Assembly: GCA_046352935.1 (NCBI GenBank)
Contig: JAXMGR010000022.1
Span: 3,592 to 67,591, forward strand
DNA: 64,000 nucleotides
Reading direction: 5' to 3'
DNA from: CAYWMY01 sp046352935
Lineage (GTDB): Bacteria; Pseudomonadota; Gammaproteobacteria; Steroidobacterales; Steroidobacteraceae
Below are positions 9,330 to 17,265 of the stretch, piece after piece. A model generated the notes under the pieces. It ran no database searches. It was not told where the DNA came from and saw only the letters and a program-made list of their open reading frames with translations. Positions within the stretch are counted from its first letter, which is position 1, and each line of letters begins with the position of its first letter. A program made the position numbers and the translations under genes.

Positions 9330-9989
9330 ATGACCCTGCGCGCCGTCGTCATCCCGGTCACCCCGTTCCAGCAGAACTGCTCGCTCGTCTGGTGCGACGA
9401 GACGCAGCAGGGCGCCGTGATCGATCCGGGGGGCGACCTCGATGTCATCGTGCAGGAATCGACGAAGCACGGTGTCGCGATCGCGAAGATCCTGCTGACC
9501 CACGCGCATCTCGATCACTGTGCCGCGGCCCCGGATCTCGGCGAGCGCCTCGGCGTCCCGGTCGAGGGTCCGCATCGCGACGATCTGTTCTGGCTCGAGT
9601 CGCTGCCCGAGGCGGCGCGCAGCTACGGCTTTCCTCCCGCGCGGAGCTTCGAGCCCGCGCGCTGGCTCGCGCAGGGCGACGAGGTCGTCGTCGGCAACCT
9701 GCGGCTCGGGGTCCGTCACTGTCCGGGGCACACGCCGGGCCATGTCGTGTTCTTCGAACCGGGCAGCCGCATCGCATTCGTGGGCGACGTGCTGTTCCAG
9801 GGCTCGATCGGTCGCACGGATTTCCCGCGCGGCGACCATGCGGCGCTCATCCGGTCCATCCGCGAGAACCTCTTTCCCCTGGGTGACGACGTGCGTTTCG
9901 TACCGGGCCACGGCCCGATGTCGACCTTCGGCGACGAGCGCCGCACCAATCCCTTCGTGTCGGATCGCGCTGTCGGCGTGCGGCGCTGA
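9330..9989 (+). CDS. MBL-fold metallo-hydrolase (glyoxalase II/YcbL-like)
   Basis: 219-aa metallo-beta-lactamase-fold hydrolase. The binuclear metal site is visible as THAHLDH (57-63), a later His in HCPGHTPGH, an Asp in FVGDVLFQGSIGRTDFP, and the terminal His in VPGHGPMSTFGDER. This is the short glyoxalase-II-like arrangement seen in YcbL proteins, which lack the long C-terminal glutathione-binding helix domain of classical GloB. Substrate is therefore unclear; a thioester such as S-lactoylglutathione is plausible. I chose the ATG at 9330, which begins right before the conserved first strand; longer in-frame extensions run into the divergent kinase gene. Confidence 0.85.
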   Translation: MTLRAVVIPVTPFQQNCSLVWCDETQQGAVIDPGGDLDVIVQESTKHGVAIAKILLTHAHLDHCAAAPDLGERLGVPVEGPHRDDLFWLESLPEAARSYGFPPARSFEPARWLAQGDEVVVGNLRLGVRHCPGHTPGHVVFFEPGSRIAFVGDVLFQGSIGRTDFPRGDHAALIRSIRENLFPLGDDVRFVPGHGPMSTFGDERRTNPFVSDRAVGVRR

Positions 9990-10020
9990 TCCCGCCCGCT
10001 CCGGGTGCCCGCATCGTGGG

Positions 10021-10051
10021 CCTGCCGCGGCGGAGCTACCCCGGCGGCAGG
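10021..10051. terminator. Hairpin between convergent genes, possible terminator
   Basis: A perfect 8-bp stem (10021-10028 with 10044-10051, CCTGCCGC/GCGGCAGG) lies in the 81-bp gap between the stop of the MBL hydrolase and the stop of the MFS permease. It could serve both strands, but no T-tract follows on either side, so it is only a weak candidate intrinsic terminator. Confidence 0.35.
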
Positions 10052-10070
10052 GCTGTGCGGCCGGTGACCG

Positions 10071-11372
10071 TCACGACCGGGCCGCTTCGAGCCGGCGCGC
10101 GTAGAGCCGTGCCGCGGTCACCAGCACCGGCAGCGAGACGAGTGCGGTCGTGGCGCAGACGAAGCCCAGCGAAGTACCGACCCGTGCCGGGCTCAGCAGG
10201 ATGTGATCGGTGACCAGGGCAACCAGCGTGGGTGCGAGGCCGATGCCGGTCGAGGTCAGCACGAATGCGTACACGGATGCGACGATGCCGTGCATGCGGT
10301 TCGGCGTCGAGTCGGCGAGCGCCGAGGCCACGACCGGCAGTGTGAGGTTGACGAAGAGCCCCGCGAGAGCCGCCGCGCAGAGCGCGCTCCAGTATCCCGG
10401 CGCAAACGGCAGGAACAGGCACAGCGGCACGATGCCGAGCCCGGCGACCACCGTCGTCCGGACCGGTGCTTCGTCCGGATATCGCCGCCGCAGGCGCGCC
10501 GCGACCCAGGGGCCGAGCAGCACCCCCAGCGAACCGGCCAGCAGCGTCGCTGTGCCGTAGTGCAGGCCCACGCTCCCGGCGGTGCCGCCGTGCGCGCGCA
10601 TCAGGAACGCGGGCGTCCAGGCCGGCAGCGCGTACAGCGCGACCACGAGCAGGGCCATGCCGCCGAAGAAACGACCGTAGAACGCACGCTCCGCCCAGAG
10701 ATAGGCGAGCGCTTCGCGCGGCGAGAACGCGCGCTCGTCGCCCGAGGCCGCGACGCCGCGACCGGGTTCGCGGATGGTGAACATCAGCGCCGCGAGCAGC
10801 AGGCCCGGCAGGCCGAGGAACACGAACGTGAGGCCCCAGGGCTCGAGCCCGGCGAGCGGGCCGCCGAACGTCAGGCCGGCGACGCCACGCACGATCAGGC
10901 CGCCGAAGATCATCGCCAGTCCGCCGCCGACGAAGGGCCCCAGCAGGAAGATGCTCATCGCTCGCGGCAGCCGCTCGCGGCTGAAGTTGTCGGCGAGCAG
11001 TGACCAGCCGGCCGGCAGCAGGCACGCTTCCGCGGCTCCGACACCGGCGCGCGCGGCGAACAGCGTCCAGAAATCGCGGGCAAAACCGCAGGCCACGGTG
11101 CAGACCGACCAGATGGCGACACCGGCGATCAGCAGGTTGCGCCGGTTGCCGCGGTCGGCAAGCCGACCGAATACGGGACCCATGGCCACGTAGGCGGTCA
11201 CGAAAGCGAGTCCCTGCAGCAGGCTGACGGACGTGTCCGAGAGCCCCATCGACATCTTGATCGGATCGACCAGGAGGTTCAGCACCTGGCGGTCGATGAA
11301 GGCGACCGCGTAAGCCACTGCGAGCAGCCCGGCACTGAACCAGGCATGGGCACCATCGCGGGGGTGACTCAA
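10071..11372 (-). CDS. MFS transporter (spinster-like/organic solute permease)
   Basis: 433-aa major facilitator superfamily permease with about 12 predicted membrane segments. The loop 2-3 signature is GRLADRGNRRNLLIAG and an FIDRQVLNLLVDPIK motif sits in the first helix. Both resemble the spinster-like and hexuronate/organic-acid branches of MFS, which are common in Proteobacteria that degrade sterols, aromatics or organic acids. No neighbouring catabolic operon identifies the substrate; the closest gene, a TIM-barrel isomerase-like protein, is divergent with its start 114 bp away, and the two might share a promoter region and a pathway. The start at 11372 gives MSHPRDGAHAW before the first helix. 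Confidence 0.85.
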   Translation of the reverse strand: MSHPRDGAHAWFSAGLLAVAYAVAFIDRQVLNLLVDPIKMSMGLSDTSVSLLQGLAFVTAYVAMGPVFGRLADRGNRRNLLIAGVAIWSVCTVACGFARDFWTLFAARAGVGAAEACLLPAGWSLLADNFSRERLPRAMSIFLLGPFVGGGLAMIFGGLIVRGVAGLTFGGPLAGLEPWGLTFVFLGLPGLLLAALMFTIREPGRGVAASGDERAFSPREALAYLWAERAFYGRFFGGMALLVVALYALPAWTPAFLMRAHGGTAGSVGLHYGTATLLAGSLGVLLGPWVAARLRRRYPDEAPVRTTVVAGLGIVPLCLFLPFAPGYWSALCAAALAGLFVNLTLPVVASALADSTPNRMHGIVASVYAFVLTSTGIGLAPTLVALVTDHILLSPARVGTSLGFVCATTALVSLPVLVTAARLYARRLEAARS

Positions 11373-11486
11373 GCCGCTTCTTCCGGGACTTTGTCGGTGT
11401 GCATGGCGCCGCAGGCTAGCAGCAGCGCCGGCGTCCGTTCAATTACGATGCCGGGTCATGTCCGTATTCCCGCGTGGAGCCCGATC

Positions 11487-12275
11487 ATGCACCCGATTTC
11501 GCTGGCTTCCGGCGTCGTGCCCGAGTGTGACCCGTTGGCGACGGTCGAGGCTGCACGGGCGGGTGGTTTCGATGCCGTCGGCCTGTGGATCGAGCCCGTA
11601 CGGTGGGACGCCAGGCTCATGCACGAGACGCGTCTGCGGCTCGGCGACAGCGGACTGGCGCTGCTCGACGTGGAGGTCGTCTGGCTGAAGCCCGGGCCAC
11701 CCGATCCCGACCACTTCCGCTGTATCGACATCGGCGCCGGACTCGGGGCGAAGAACGTCCTGGTCGTGAGTTCGGACCCCGATGCGGGCGCGACCACGGC
11801 GAAGCTCGCAGCGCTGTGCGAGCACGCGGCGCCGTGCGGCATGCGCGTTGCGCTGGAGTTCGGCCTGTTCACGGACGTGAAGACCATCGGCCAGGCGCGG
11901 CGCATCGTCGAAGCGGTGGCGCATCCCGCCATCGCGCTGCTCGTCGATCCGCTGCACCTCGCGCGATCGGGCGGCTCGCCGGCGGAGGTCGCGAAGCTGC
12001 CGCGCGGCCTGCTCCCCTACGCGCAGTTCTGCGACGCGCCGGCCGCCGGCCCGCGGACCGATGACTCGGCGGGCATCATCGAGGAGGCCGTGGACGGCAG
12101 GCTGCAGACCGGCGCCGGCGCGCTCCCGCTCCTCGAACTCCTGCACGCGCTGCCACCGGACATACCGCTCGGCATCGAACTGCGCTCGAAGGCACTGCGC
12201 GAGGCTCATCCGGATCCGCGCGAACGCGCTGCGGTCACCGCACAGGCGACACGGGCGTTTCTCGCGCGCCGGTAA
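11487..12275 (+). CDS. Sugar phosphate isomerase/epimerase-like TIM-barrel protein
   Basis: 262-aa protein of the xylose isomerase-like / AP-endonuclease-2 barrel family. It shows EPVRWD, an ALLDVEVVWL strand, VALEFG (probable metal-binding Glu), LLVDPLHLARSG (Asp/His), QFCDAP, and GIELRSK near the end, which match the metal-site positions of this barrel. The ATG at 11487 has GTGGAG 7 nt upstream. Members act in inositol, hydroxypyruvate or ketohexose metabolism, and some are uncharacterised. No pathway partner lies beside it except the divergent MFS permease, so the substrate is unknown. Confidence 0.75.
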   Translation: MHPISLASGVVPECDPLATVEAARAGGFDAVGLWIEPVRWDARLMHETRLRLGDSGLALLDVEVVWLKPGPPDPDHFRCIDIGAGLGAKNVLVVSSDPDAGATTAKLAALCEHAAPCGMRVALEFGLFTDVKTIGQARRIVEAVAHPAIALLVDPLHLARSGGSPAEVAKLPRGLLPYAQFCDAPAAGPRTDDSAGIIEEAVDGRLQTGAGALPLLELLHALPPDIPLGIELRSKALREAHPDPRERAAVTAQATRAFLARR

Positions 12276-12358
12276 CGGACCCGGGCACCGCTCATTCGGC
12301 GGGAATCATTGGAAAACAGCGCACTCCGCCGCACGGGGGCGGCGTCGAGATGAGCAGT

Positions 12359-12377
12359 GGGCGGCGCGGCGCCGCCC
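12359..12377. terminator. GC-rich hairpin in convergent intergenic gap
   Basis: A perfect 7-bp stem (GGGCGGC at 12359-12365 with GCCGCCC at 12371-12377) lies 84 nt after the TIM-barrel gene and 9 nt after the antitoxin gene on the other strand. There is no T-tract. It may mark the transcript end of the antitoxin gene. I see nothing coding in the rest of 12276-12385. Confidence 0.35.
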
Positions 12378-12385
12378 GTTAACCG

Positions 12386-12610
12386 TTATCTCTGTCCCTG
12401 CCAGCCCGCCTCGAATGGCGAGGCGGGTGACCCGGCGAACTCGATCTGGTCGGTGAGCCGCGCATCGTTCGCGGCAGGTCTGGACCAGGGCATCACTCGG
12501 GCCACGGGCTGTCCGCGGTGGGTCACCACCAGCGGGGCACCGGACTGGCGCGCCGTCTCGATGAGATCAGCGCAATCACGTCGGAACCGCGAGATCGGAA
12601 CGGTCTTCAT
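12386..12610 (-). CDS. Orphan Phd/YefM-type antitoxin-like protein
   Basis: Small protein of 74 aa starting MKTVPISRFRRD. It carries the Phd/YefM dimerisation pattern: an N-terminal strand, a helix with C-x-D-L-I-E-x-A, and the PLVVTHRGQPVARVMPW beta-hairpin. In the family the N-terminal half binds operator DNA and the C-terminal tail neutralises a Doc, YoeB or RelE toxin. The tail here is short, and no toxin gene fits in the 110 bp downstream or the 117 bp upstream. It may be a solitary antitoxin remnant, a regulator, or a partner of a toxin elsewhere. A longer frame reaching 12697 exists but the added residues look unrelated to the family. Confidence 0.68.
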   Translation of the reverse strand: MKTVPISRFRRDCADLIETARQSGAPLVVTHRGQPVARVMPWSRPAANDARLTDQIEFAGSPASPFEAGWQGQR

Positions 12611-12727
12611 CTCTTGTGCGGGCACCTCTTCAGGGCTGGGAGGACTCGTACTCGGTCGAAACGGCGCGCAGTATGGGCCAAAAATTCCAGCATGCAAGAG
12701 TCTCGTTCGGCTGCGCCGGTTCCGGGG

Positions 12728-14533
12728 TCACAACCCGTAGTTCCTCGCGATGAGCAGCGACAACGCGAGCCAGACCAGCACGAACAGCGGGCCACCTGCG
12801 CGCAGGAAATCCGCGAACCGGTAGCCGGCGGCGGACATCACCAGCAGGTTGGTCTGATAGCCCATCGGCGTCGCGAAGCAGAGGTTGCAGCCGAAGAGCA
12901 CGGCGAGGACGAAGGGCCGGGGATCGAGGCCGAGTTGCTGCGCGAGGGCGACGGCGATCGGCGTGCCCAGCACGCCGGCCGCGTTGTTCGACACGAAATT
13001 CGTGAGCACTCCGAACAGCAGCATGAGCAGCATCATGATGGTGGCCGGCTCGAGGCCCCGGGTGAGCTGCGCGAAGCCGCCGCCGATCCCGTCGATCACG
13101 CCCGTTTCCACCAGGCCCCGGCCGAGCGCGAGACTCGCGACGATGATGAGCACGACCTTGCTGCTGATCGCATCGCCGATGTCGTGCCAGCGCAGCGCGC
13201 CCGCCAGCATCATCGCCGCGAGCCCGGCGAGGGCGGCGATGACCATGGGCAGCGTGTGGGATGCCGCGAGCGCGATCACGGCCGCCATGATCGACACCGC
13301 GGCCAGCGCGTGCCGCGAACGCGGCAGGCGCTCGGTACCGTCGAGGGCGATGACTCCTGCCTCCTGCCGCAGCGCCTGGATCTGGTGCTCTGTCGCCTGG
13401 ATCAGCAGCACGTCGCCGGGTCTCAGTGTCGAGGACGCCGGCGAGAGCGGTGCGGCGAGGCCGGCCGCGGGGCGGTGCATGCCGAGCACGCGGATGCCGT
13501 GGTGGCCGGCGAAACCGCTGGCCATGAGCGAGGTGCCCGCCAGTTCCGATTCCTCGGTGATGATGAGCTGCGCCAGGTGCTGATCGTCGACACCCGCTGC
13601 CGCCGCAGGCACCGGGCCCTCGATGCCCGCTCCGAGCAGCAGCGCGGATTCACGCAGTACGGCGGGCGTCCCGCACACGTACAGGCGGTCGCCGGCCGCG
13701 ATCTCGACCGCGCCGCGCCGCAGGACGCGCTGGCCGTCCCGCTCGATGCGCCGGATGCGCAGCGACTTCGTGCGCCGGATGACGCTGCGCAGGCTGCGCC
13801 CGCGGCTCCAGGCTCCGGGTGCGATGACGAACACGGCATCGAAGGTCCGCTCCCTGGACCCGCGGCCGGGTGTGTTGCCCCGTGGCAGCAGCCGCGGCAT
13901 CACGAGCCACAGGTAGGGCAGGGCGATGCCCGCCGTGATGGCGACCATGGGCAGGAACTCGAAGATCCCGAAGGGGCGCATCCCGAGATCCGCCGCGATG
14001 CCGGTGATCAGCAGGTTCGTCGATGTGCCGATGGTCGTGCCCATGCCGCCCAGGATCACGGCGAAATTCATGGGCATCAGAGTGCGGCAGGCGGAGGTGC
14101 TGGTGCGCGCCGCGATCGACAGCAGCAACGGGAGCATCAGCACGACGATGGGCGTGTCGTTGAACACGGTGCTGAAGCCGAGGCAGAAGACGAGCAGCAG
14201 CAGGAACGCGGCCTGGGGCAGCAGGCTCCAGAAGCGGCCGAGCAGCCGGGCCACGGGGTCGAGTGCGCCGGTGACCTCGATGCCCCGGCCGAGCACCATG
14301 AGCGCGACGACGGTGACGAGACCCTCGTGACCGAACCCCAGCAGGAATCCGCGCGGGTCGATCGGCGGCAGCTCCGGCGCGCGGGGAACGAGACCGAAGA
14401 GGAGCATCAGCGCCACGACGGCCAGCAGCGCCGTGGTCTGTACGGGCAGGCGCTCGGTCGCGAACAGCGCAAAGGTCGCGAGCGTGATCACGATGGTCAG
14501 GAGCGCATGCGGGTCTGTCCAGATCGGGGACAT
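12728..14533 (-). CDS. SLC13-family permease with two RCK_C (TrkA-C) domains
   Basis: 601-aa membrane protein of the DASS/SLC13 type. It has an N-terminal half with about six helices, including FNDTPIVVLMLPLLLSI and GGMGTTIGTSTNLLITG (the conserved T-N-L anion-binding motif). Two cytoplasmic RCK_C-like segments follow (about 215-290 and 305-385), then a second membrane half with VSNNAAGVLGTPIAVALA and FATPMGYQTNLLVM. This is the common arrangement for sulfate/citrate/Na+-dependent anion transporters with regulatory domains. The ATG at 14533 has GAGG upstream; the longer frame to 14689 reaches into the divergent kinase gene. The neighbouring divergent two-component system may control it, but this is inference. 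Confidence 0.87.
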   Translation of the reverse strand: MSPIWTDPHALLTIVITLATFALFATERLPVQTTALLAVVALMLLFGLVPRAPELPPIDPRGFLLGFGHEGLVTVVALMVLGRGIEVTGALDPVARLLGRFWSLLPQAAFLLLLVFCLGFSTVFNDTPIVVLMLPLLLSIAARTSTSACRTLMPMNFAVILGGMGTTIGTSTNLLITGIAADLGMRPFGIFEFLPMVAITAGIALPYLWLVMPRLLPRGNTPGRGSRERTFDAVFVIAPGAWSRGRSLRSVIRRTKSLRIRRIERDGQRVLRRGAVEIAAGDRLYVCGTPAVLRESALLLGAGIEGPVPAAAAGVDDQHLAQLIITEESELAGTSLMASGFAGHHGIRVLGMHRPAAGLAAPLSPASSTLRPGDVLLIQATEHQIQALRQEAGVIALDGTERLPRSRHALAAVSIMAAVIALAASHTLPMVIAALAGLAAMMLAGALRWHDIGDAISSKVVLIIVASLALGRGLVETGVIDGIGGGFAQLTRGLEPATIMMLLMLLFGVLTNFVSNNAAGVLGTPIAVALAQQLGLDPRPFVLAVLFGCNLCFATPMGYQTNLLVMSAAGYRFADFLRAGGPLFVLVWLALSLLIARNYGL

Positions 14534-14722
14534 TCCGGCCTCGTCGGACGGGCTGCGGGGGAGCAGTCTGGCGCAAGGACGGGGTCTGTGCCAGCCGCCC
14601 GCAGCCCGTCGGTCGGCCGCACCCACGATGATCGGATTGCTGTGGTCGTCCGGCCACGTTGCCCGGCAAACTAGCGTCGTGTGTCGCATATCTCCTCACA
14701 TCCCGGGCGGTCTTCCGTGGTG

Positions 14723-16366
14723 ATGCGCGCCGGATCCACGCATGCCCTGCGCATGAGCGGTCGCTGGCTGCGTCCGGTTCTGGCCGGTACCGGCTATGTG
14801 ATCGCCTACGTCGTGCTGGACTGGGTCAGCTACGTGCAGCCCGTCCTCAAGCTCGGCATCACGCCGTGGAGCCCGCAGGCCGGGCTGACGCTGGCGTTTC
14901 TCGGCATCGCGGGTCCGGCGTTCGCGCCGGTGACCGCGGCTGCGGCCCTGATCGCCGAGGTCCTCGTGCGCGCCACGCCGCCGTCGGTACCGTCGCTGGT
15001 GGCCGCGTGCATCGCCGCGGTCGCCATCGCCGCCGGCTACGGGTGCGCCGGGCTGGCGCTGCGTCGGCGCCGCCTGCTGGTCCCGCCGGAGGCGCCCGGG
15101 TCGGCCGCGGCATTGATCGCGATCGCGACGGTCACCGCGCTGGTGGTGGCCTGCGTGTACGTCGCGGTGTTCCTGACCGCGGGACTGCTGCCGGCTTCGG
15201 CAGCGCCGGGAGCGGTCGCGCGCTACTGGGTCGGGGACCTGAACGGCATGCTCACCGTCACACCCCTGCTGCTCGCGCTTCCCGGGTGGCGCGCGGGGCT
15301 CGTCGCGGTGCGGCAGCGCCACCGCGAGGTCGCGCTGCAGGCTGTGGTGGTGCTGGCCTGCATCGCGCTGGTCTTTGCGCTGCGCGCGACCGGCGAGCTG
15401 CGCTTCTTCTATCCGTTGTTCGTGCCCGTGATCTGGATTGCCGTCCGCTGGGGTGTGCCCGGCGCCATGCTGGCGACCTGCGCGATCCAGATCGGCCTGA
15501 TCGCAGCGGTGCAGGGTGGCCCGGCGCAGGTTCCCCTCATCGACCTCCAGTTCCTGCTCTTGACGCTCGCGATGACGGCGCTGGTGCTCGGCGCCGTGGT
15601 CACGGGTCGTCACGCCGCCGAGGCCAGGCTGCGCGAGCAGGATCGGGAGCTGGCCCGCGCGATGCGATCGGCGGTCGCGGGCGAACTCGCGACCGCACTG
15701 ACCCACGAGCTGAACCAGCCGATCACCGCGCTCGTCTCGTACCTGAGCGCGGCCGAGATCCTCGCCGCGCCGCTGGCACAACAGGATCCACGCCTGTCCG
15801 CGACCCTCACCAAGGCGGCGGGCGAGGCGATCCGCACCGCGGACGTACTCAAGCGCCTGCGCGACTTCTATCGCGGCGGGGCCGCGCCGCCCGAGCGTGT
15901 GACGCTCGGGGACGTGGTGACAGCGACGGTGCAGGCGTTCCAGCCGCGGATCCGGCAGGCCGGGGTCACCGTGCAGGTGCGCACCGACGAGGACGTGCCC
16001 GCCGTGAACACTGACCGGATCGGCATCGAGATGGTGCTGCACAATCTGCTGGCGAACGCGCTGGACGCACTCGACGAGGTGAATGCGTCGGGCGCGCGGC
16101 GGCTGGAGATCCACGTCCGCCGCGACCGGGACGGCGTGGTCATCGATTTCGAGGATTCAGGCCCCGGCTGCAGCGAGGAGATCCGCGCGCGCCTGTTCGA
16201 ACCGTTCGTGACGACGAAGCCGGACGGCATGGGCCTCGGCCTGCCGATCAGCCGTTCTCTGCTGCGCAGCCAGGGGGGCGACCTCCGGGCAGGGGTGAGC
16301 CGCCTGGGAGGCGCGTGTTTTTCGGTACGGGTACCGGACCAGCCGGTGCCGCGTACGGCATTGTGA
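14723..16366 (+). CDS. MASE1-type membrane sensor histidine kinase
   Basis: Sensor kinase of 547 aa. The N-terminal 290 residues form a MASE1-like array of about eight helices (start LRPVLAGTGYVIAYVVLDW, then GITPWSPQAGLTLAFL). They are followed by a HisKA segment with His328 in THELNQP and a HATPase_c domain with NLLANALDAL, DSGPGCS and GMGLGLPISRSLL. The start is uncertain: GTG at 14681, ATG at 14723 and ATG at 14753 are in frame and none has a good Shine-Dalgarno site. The response regulator begins 4 nt after its stop. Its kinase core resembles that of the other sensor kinase in this window (8071-9171), suggesting paralogy. Confidence 0.87.
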   Translation: MRAGSTHALRMSGRWLRPVLAGTGYVIAYVVLDWVSYVQPVLKLGITPWSPQAGLTLAFLGIAGPAFAPVTAAAALIAEVLVRATPPSVPSLVAACIAAVAIAAGYGCAGLALRRRRLLVPPEAPGSAAALIAIATVTALVVACVYVAVFLTAGLLPASAAPGAVARYWVGDLNGMLTVTPLLLALPGWRAGLVAVRQRHREVALQAVVVLACIALVFALRATGELRFFYPLFVPVIWIAVRWGVPGAMLATCAIQIGLIAAVQGGPAQVPLIDLQFLLLTLAMTALVLGAVVTGRHAAEARLREQDRELARAMRSAVAGELATALTHELNQPITALVSYLSAAEILAAPLAQQDPRLSATLTKAAGEAIRTADVLKRLRDFYRGGAAPPERVTLGDVVTATVQAFQPRIRQAGVTVQVRTDEDVPAVNTDRIGIEMVLHNLLANALDALDEVNASGARRLEIHVRRDRDGVVIDFEDSGPGCSEEIRARLFEPFVTTKPDGMGLGLPISRSLLRSQGGDLRAGVSRLGGACFSVRVPDQPVPRTAL

Positions 16367-16370
16367 TGCG

Positions 16371-16991
16371 ATGAACCAAGCCACCGTGTTTCTGGTCGAC
16401 GACGACGTCTCCGTGCGCGACTCCCTGAGTCTGCTGCTGTCGCTGAAGGGGCTGCGCACACAGGTATTCGCGAGCGCCGAGAGCTTCCTCGACACCTACC
16501 GCGACGACTGGCGCGGCTGCCTGATCACGGACCTGCGCATGCCGGGTATGTCGGGGCTCGAACTCCAGCAGGCGCTCACCGAGCGCGGCGTCACCCTTCC
16601 GGTCGTGGTGCTCACCGCGCACGGCGATGTGGGCGCCACACGCGCCGCGCTCAAGAACGGCGCCTTCGATTTTCTCGAGAAGCCGGTGGACGACGAGGTC
16701 CTCATCGACGTGCTCATGAACGCGCTGCGCAGCGACGCTGAGCGGCATGCCGCACTCACGGCGCATGCAGACACCCTGGCGCGGATCGACCGGCTCACGC
16801 CGCGCGAGAAAGACGTCCTGGGACTGCTGGCAGAAGGCCTCCAGAACCGCGATATCGCGGTCCGGCTCGGCATCAGCCCCCGCACCGTTGAGGTCTACAA
16901 GGCGCGCATGATGGAGAAGCTGCAGTGCCGGTCGCTGGCGGACGTGATCCGCATCCGCCTGGATGCCCGCGAGGACTCAGCCGGGTCCTGA
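16371..16991 (+). CDS. FixJ/NarL-type response regulator, partner of the MASE1 kinase
   Basis: 206-aa response regulator. The receiver has VDDD near residue 10, phospho-acceptor Asp54 in TDLRMPGMSG, TAHGDVGATRAAL and the switch Lys in FLEKPVDDE. The LuxR-type HTH (about 140-200) contains LTPREKDVLGLLAEGLQNRDIAVRLG in segments and SPRTVEVYKARM. It follows the kinase gene by 4 nt and is evidently co-transcribed with it. It is closely similar in layout and sequence to the regulator at 7466-8074. Targets are unknown; the divergent SLC13/RCK permease is the nearest candidate. Confidence 0.9.
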   Translation: MNQATVFLVDDDVSVRDSLSLLLSLKGLRTQVFASAESFLDTYRDDWRGCLITDLRMPGMSGLELQQALTERGVTLPVVVLTAHGDVGATRAALKNGAFDFLEKPVDDEVLIDVLMNALRSDAERHAALTAHADTLARIDRLTPREKDVLGLLAEGLQNRDIAVRLGISPRTVEVYKARMMEKLQCRSLADVIRIRLDAREDSAGS

Positions 16992-17026
16992 GCCCTTACG
17001 GGCCGCCCCGAATGCCAGCGGAAAGG

Positions 17027-17055
17027 CCCATGCGGTAATTTGACTCCCGCATGGG
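17027..17055. repeat. Perfect 9-bp inverted repeat
   Basis: CCCATGCGG (17027-17035) and CCGCATGGG (17047-17055) are perfect inverted arms around an 11-nt AT-rich centre that includes TTGACT. It lies in the 190-nt spacer between the response regulator stop and the terminator at 17182. It could be an operator-like site or an RNA hairpin; I recognise no known family. Confidence 0.6.
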
Positions 17056-17089
17056 GGCGATGGACCGGAGCCCGCTGTGACCGGCGTCT

Positions 17090-17119
17090 CCCGCGGCGGC
17101 CTGAAGGCCGTCGCTCCCA
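17090..17119. repeat. REP-like palindromic element
   Basis: Read on the minus strand this gives GGGAGCGACGGCC, TTCA and GGCCGCCGCGGG. I recall REP elements of Xanthomonas, Lysobacter and Pseudomonas with the same GGGAGCG...TTCAG...CGCGG layout. The core palindrome CGGCCT-GA-AGGCCG is perfect. I saw no RAYT-type transposase gene in the window. It is a single copy as far as I could see. Confidence 0.45.
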
Positions 17120-17181
17120 TTGCCCAGTCCCGCAGTGAGTGAAGGCGGGGCCGGGCGCTGATCGTTCGATACCCAAGATTG

Positions 17182-17214
17182 AGGCGGCGTTTTCTTCGAA
17201 GCGCCGCCTTTTTT
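17182..17214 (+). terminator. Strong Rho-independent terminator
   Basis: A perfect 8-bp GC-rich stem (AGGCGGCG at 17182-17189, CGCCGCCT at 17202-17209) with a 12-nt loop is followed directly by a run of T residues to 17214. The orientation terminates rightward transcription from the kinase/regulator pair and would also insulate the leftward ctaB end. Confidence 0.85.
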
Positions 17215-17265
17215 GTTGGCCGGGATCCGGCCTTTGCAATCAGATGGTTACGCGTTCCTTCCGCC

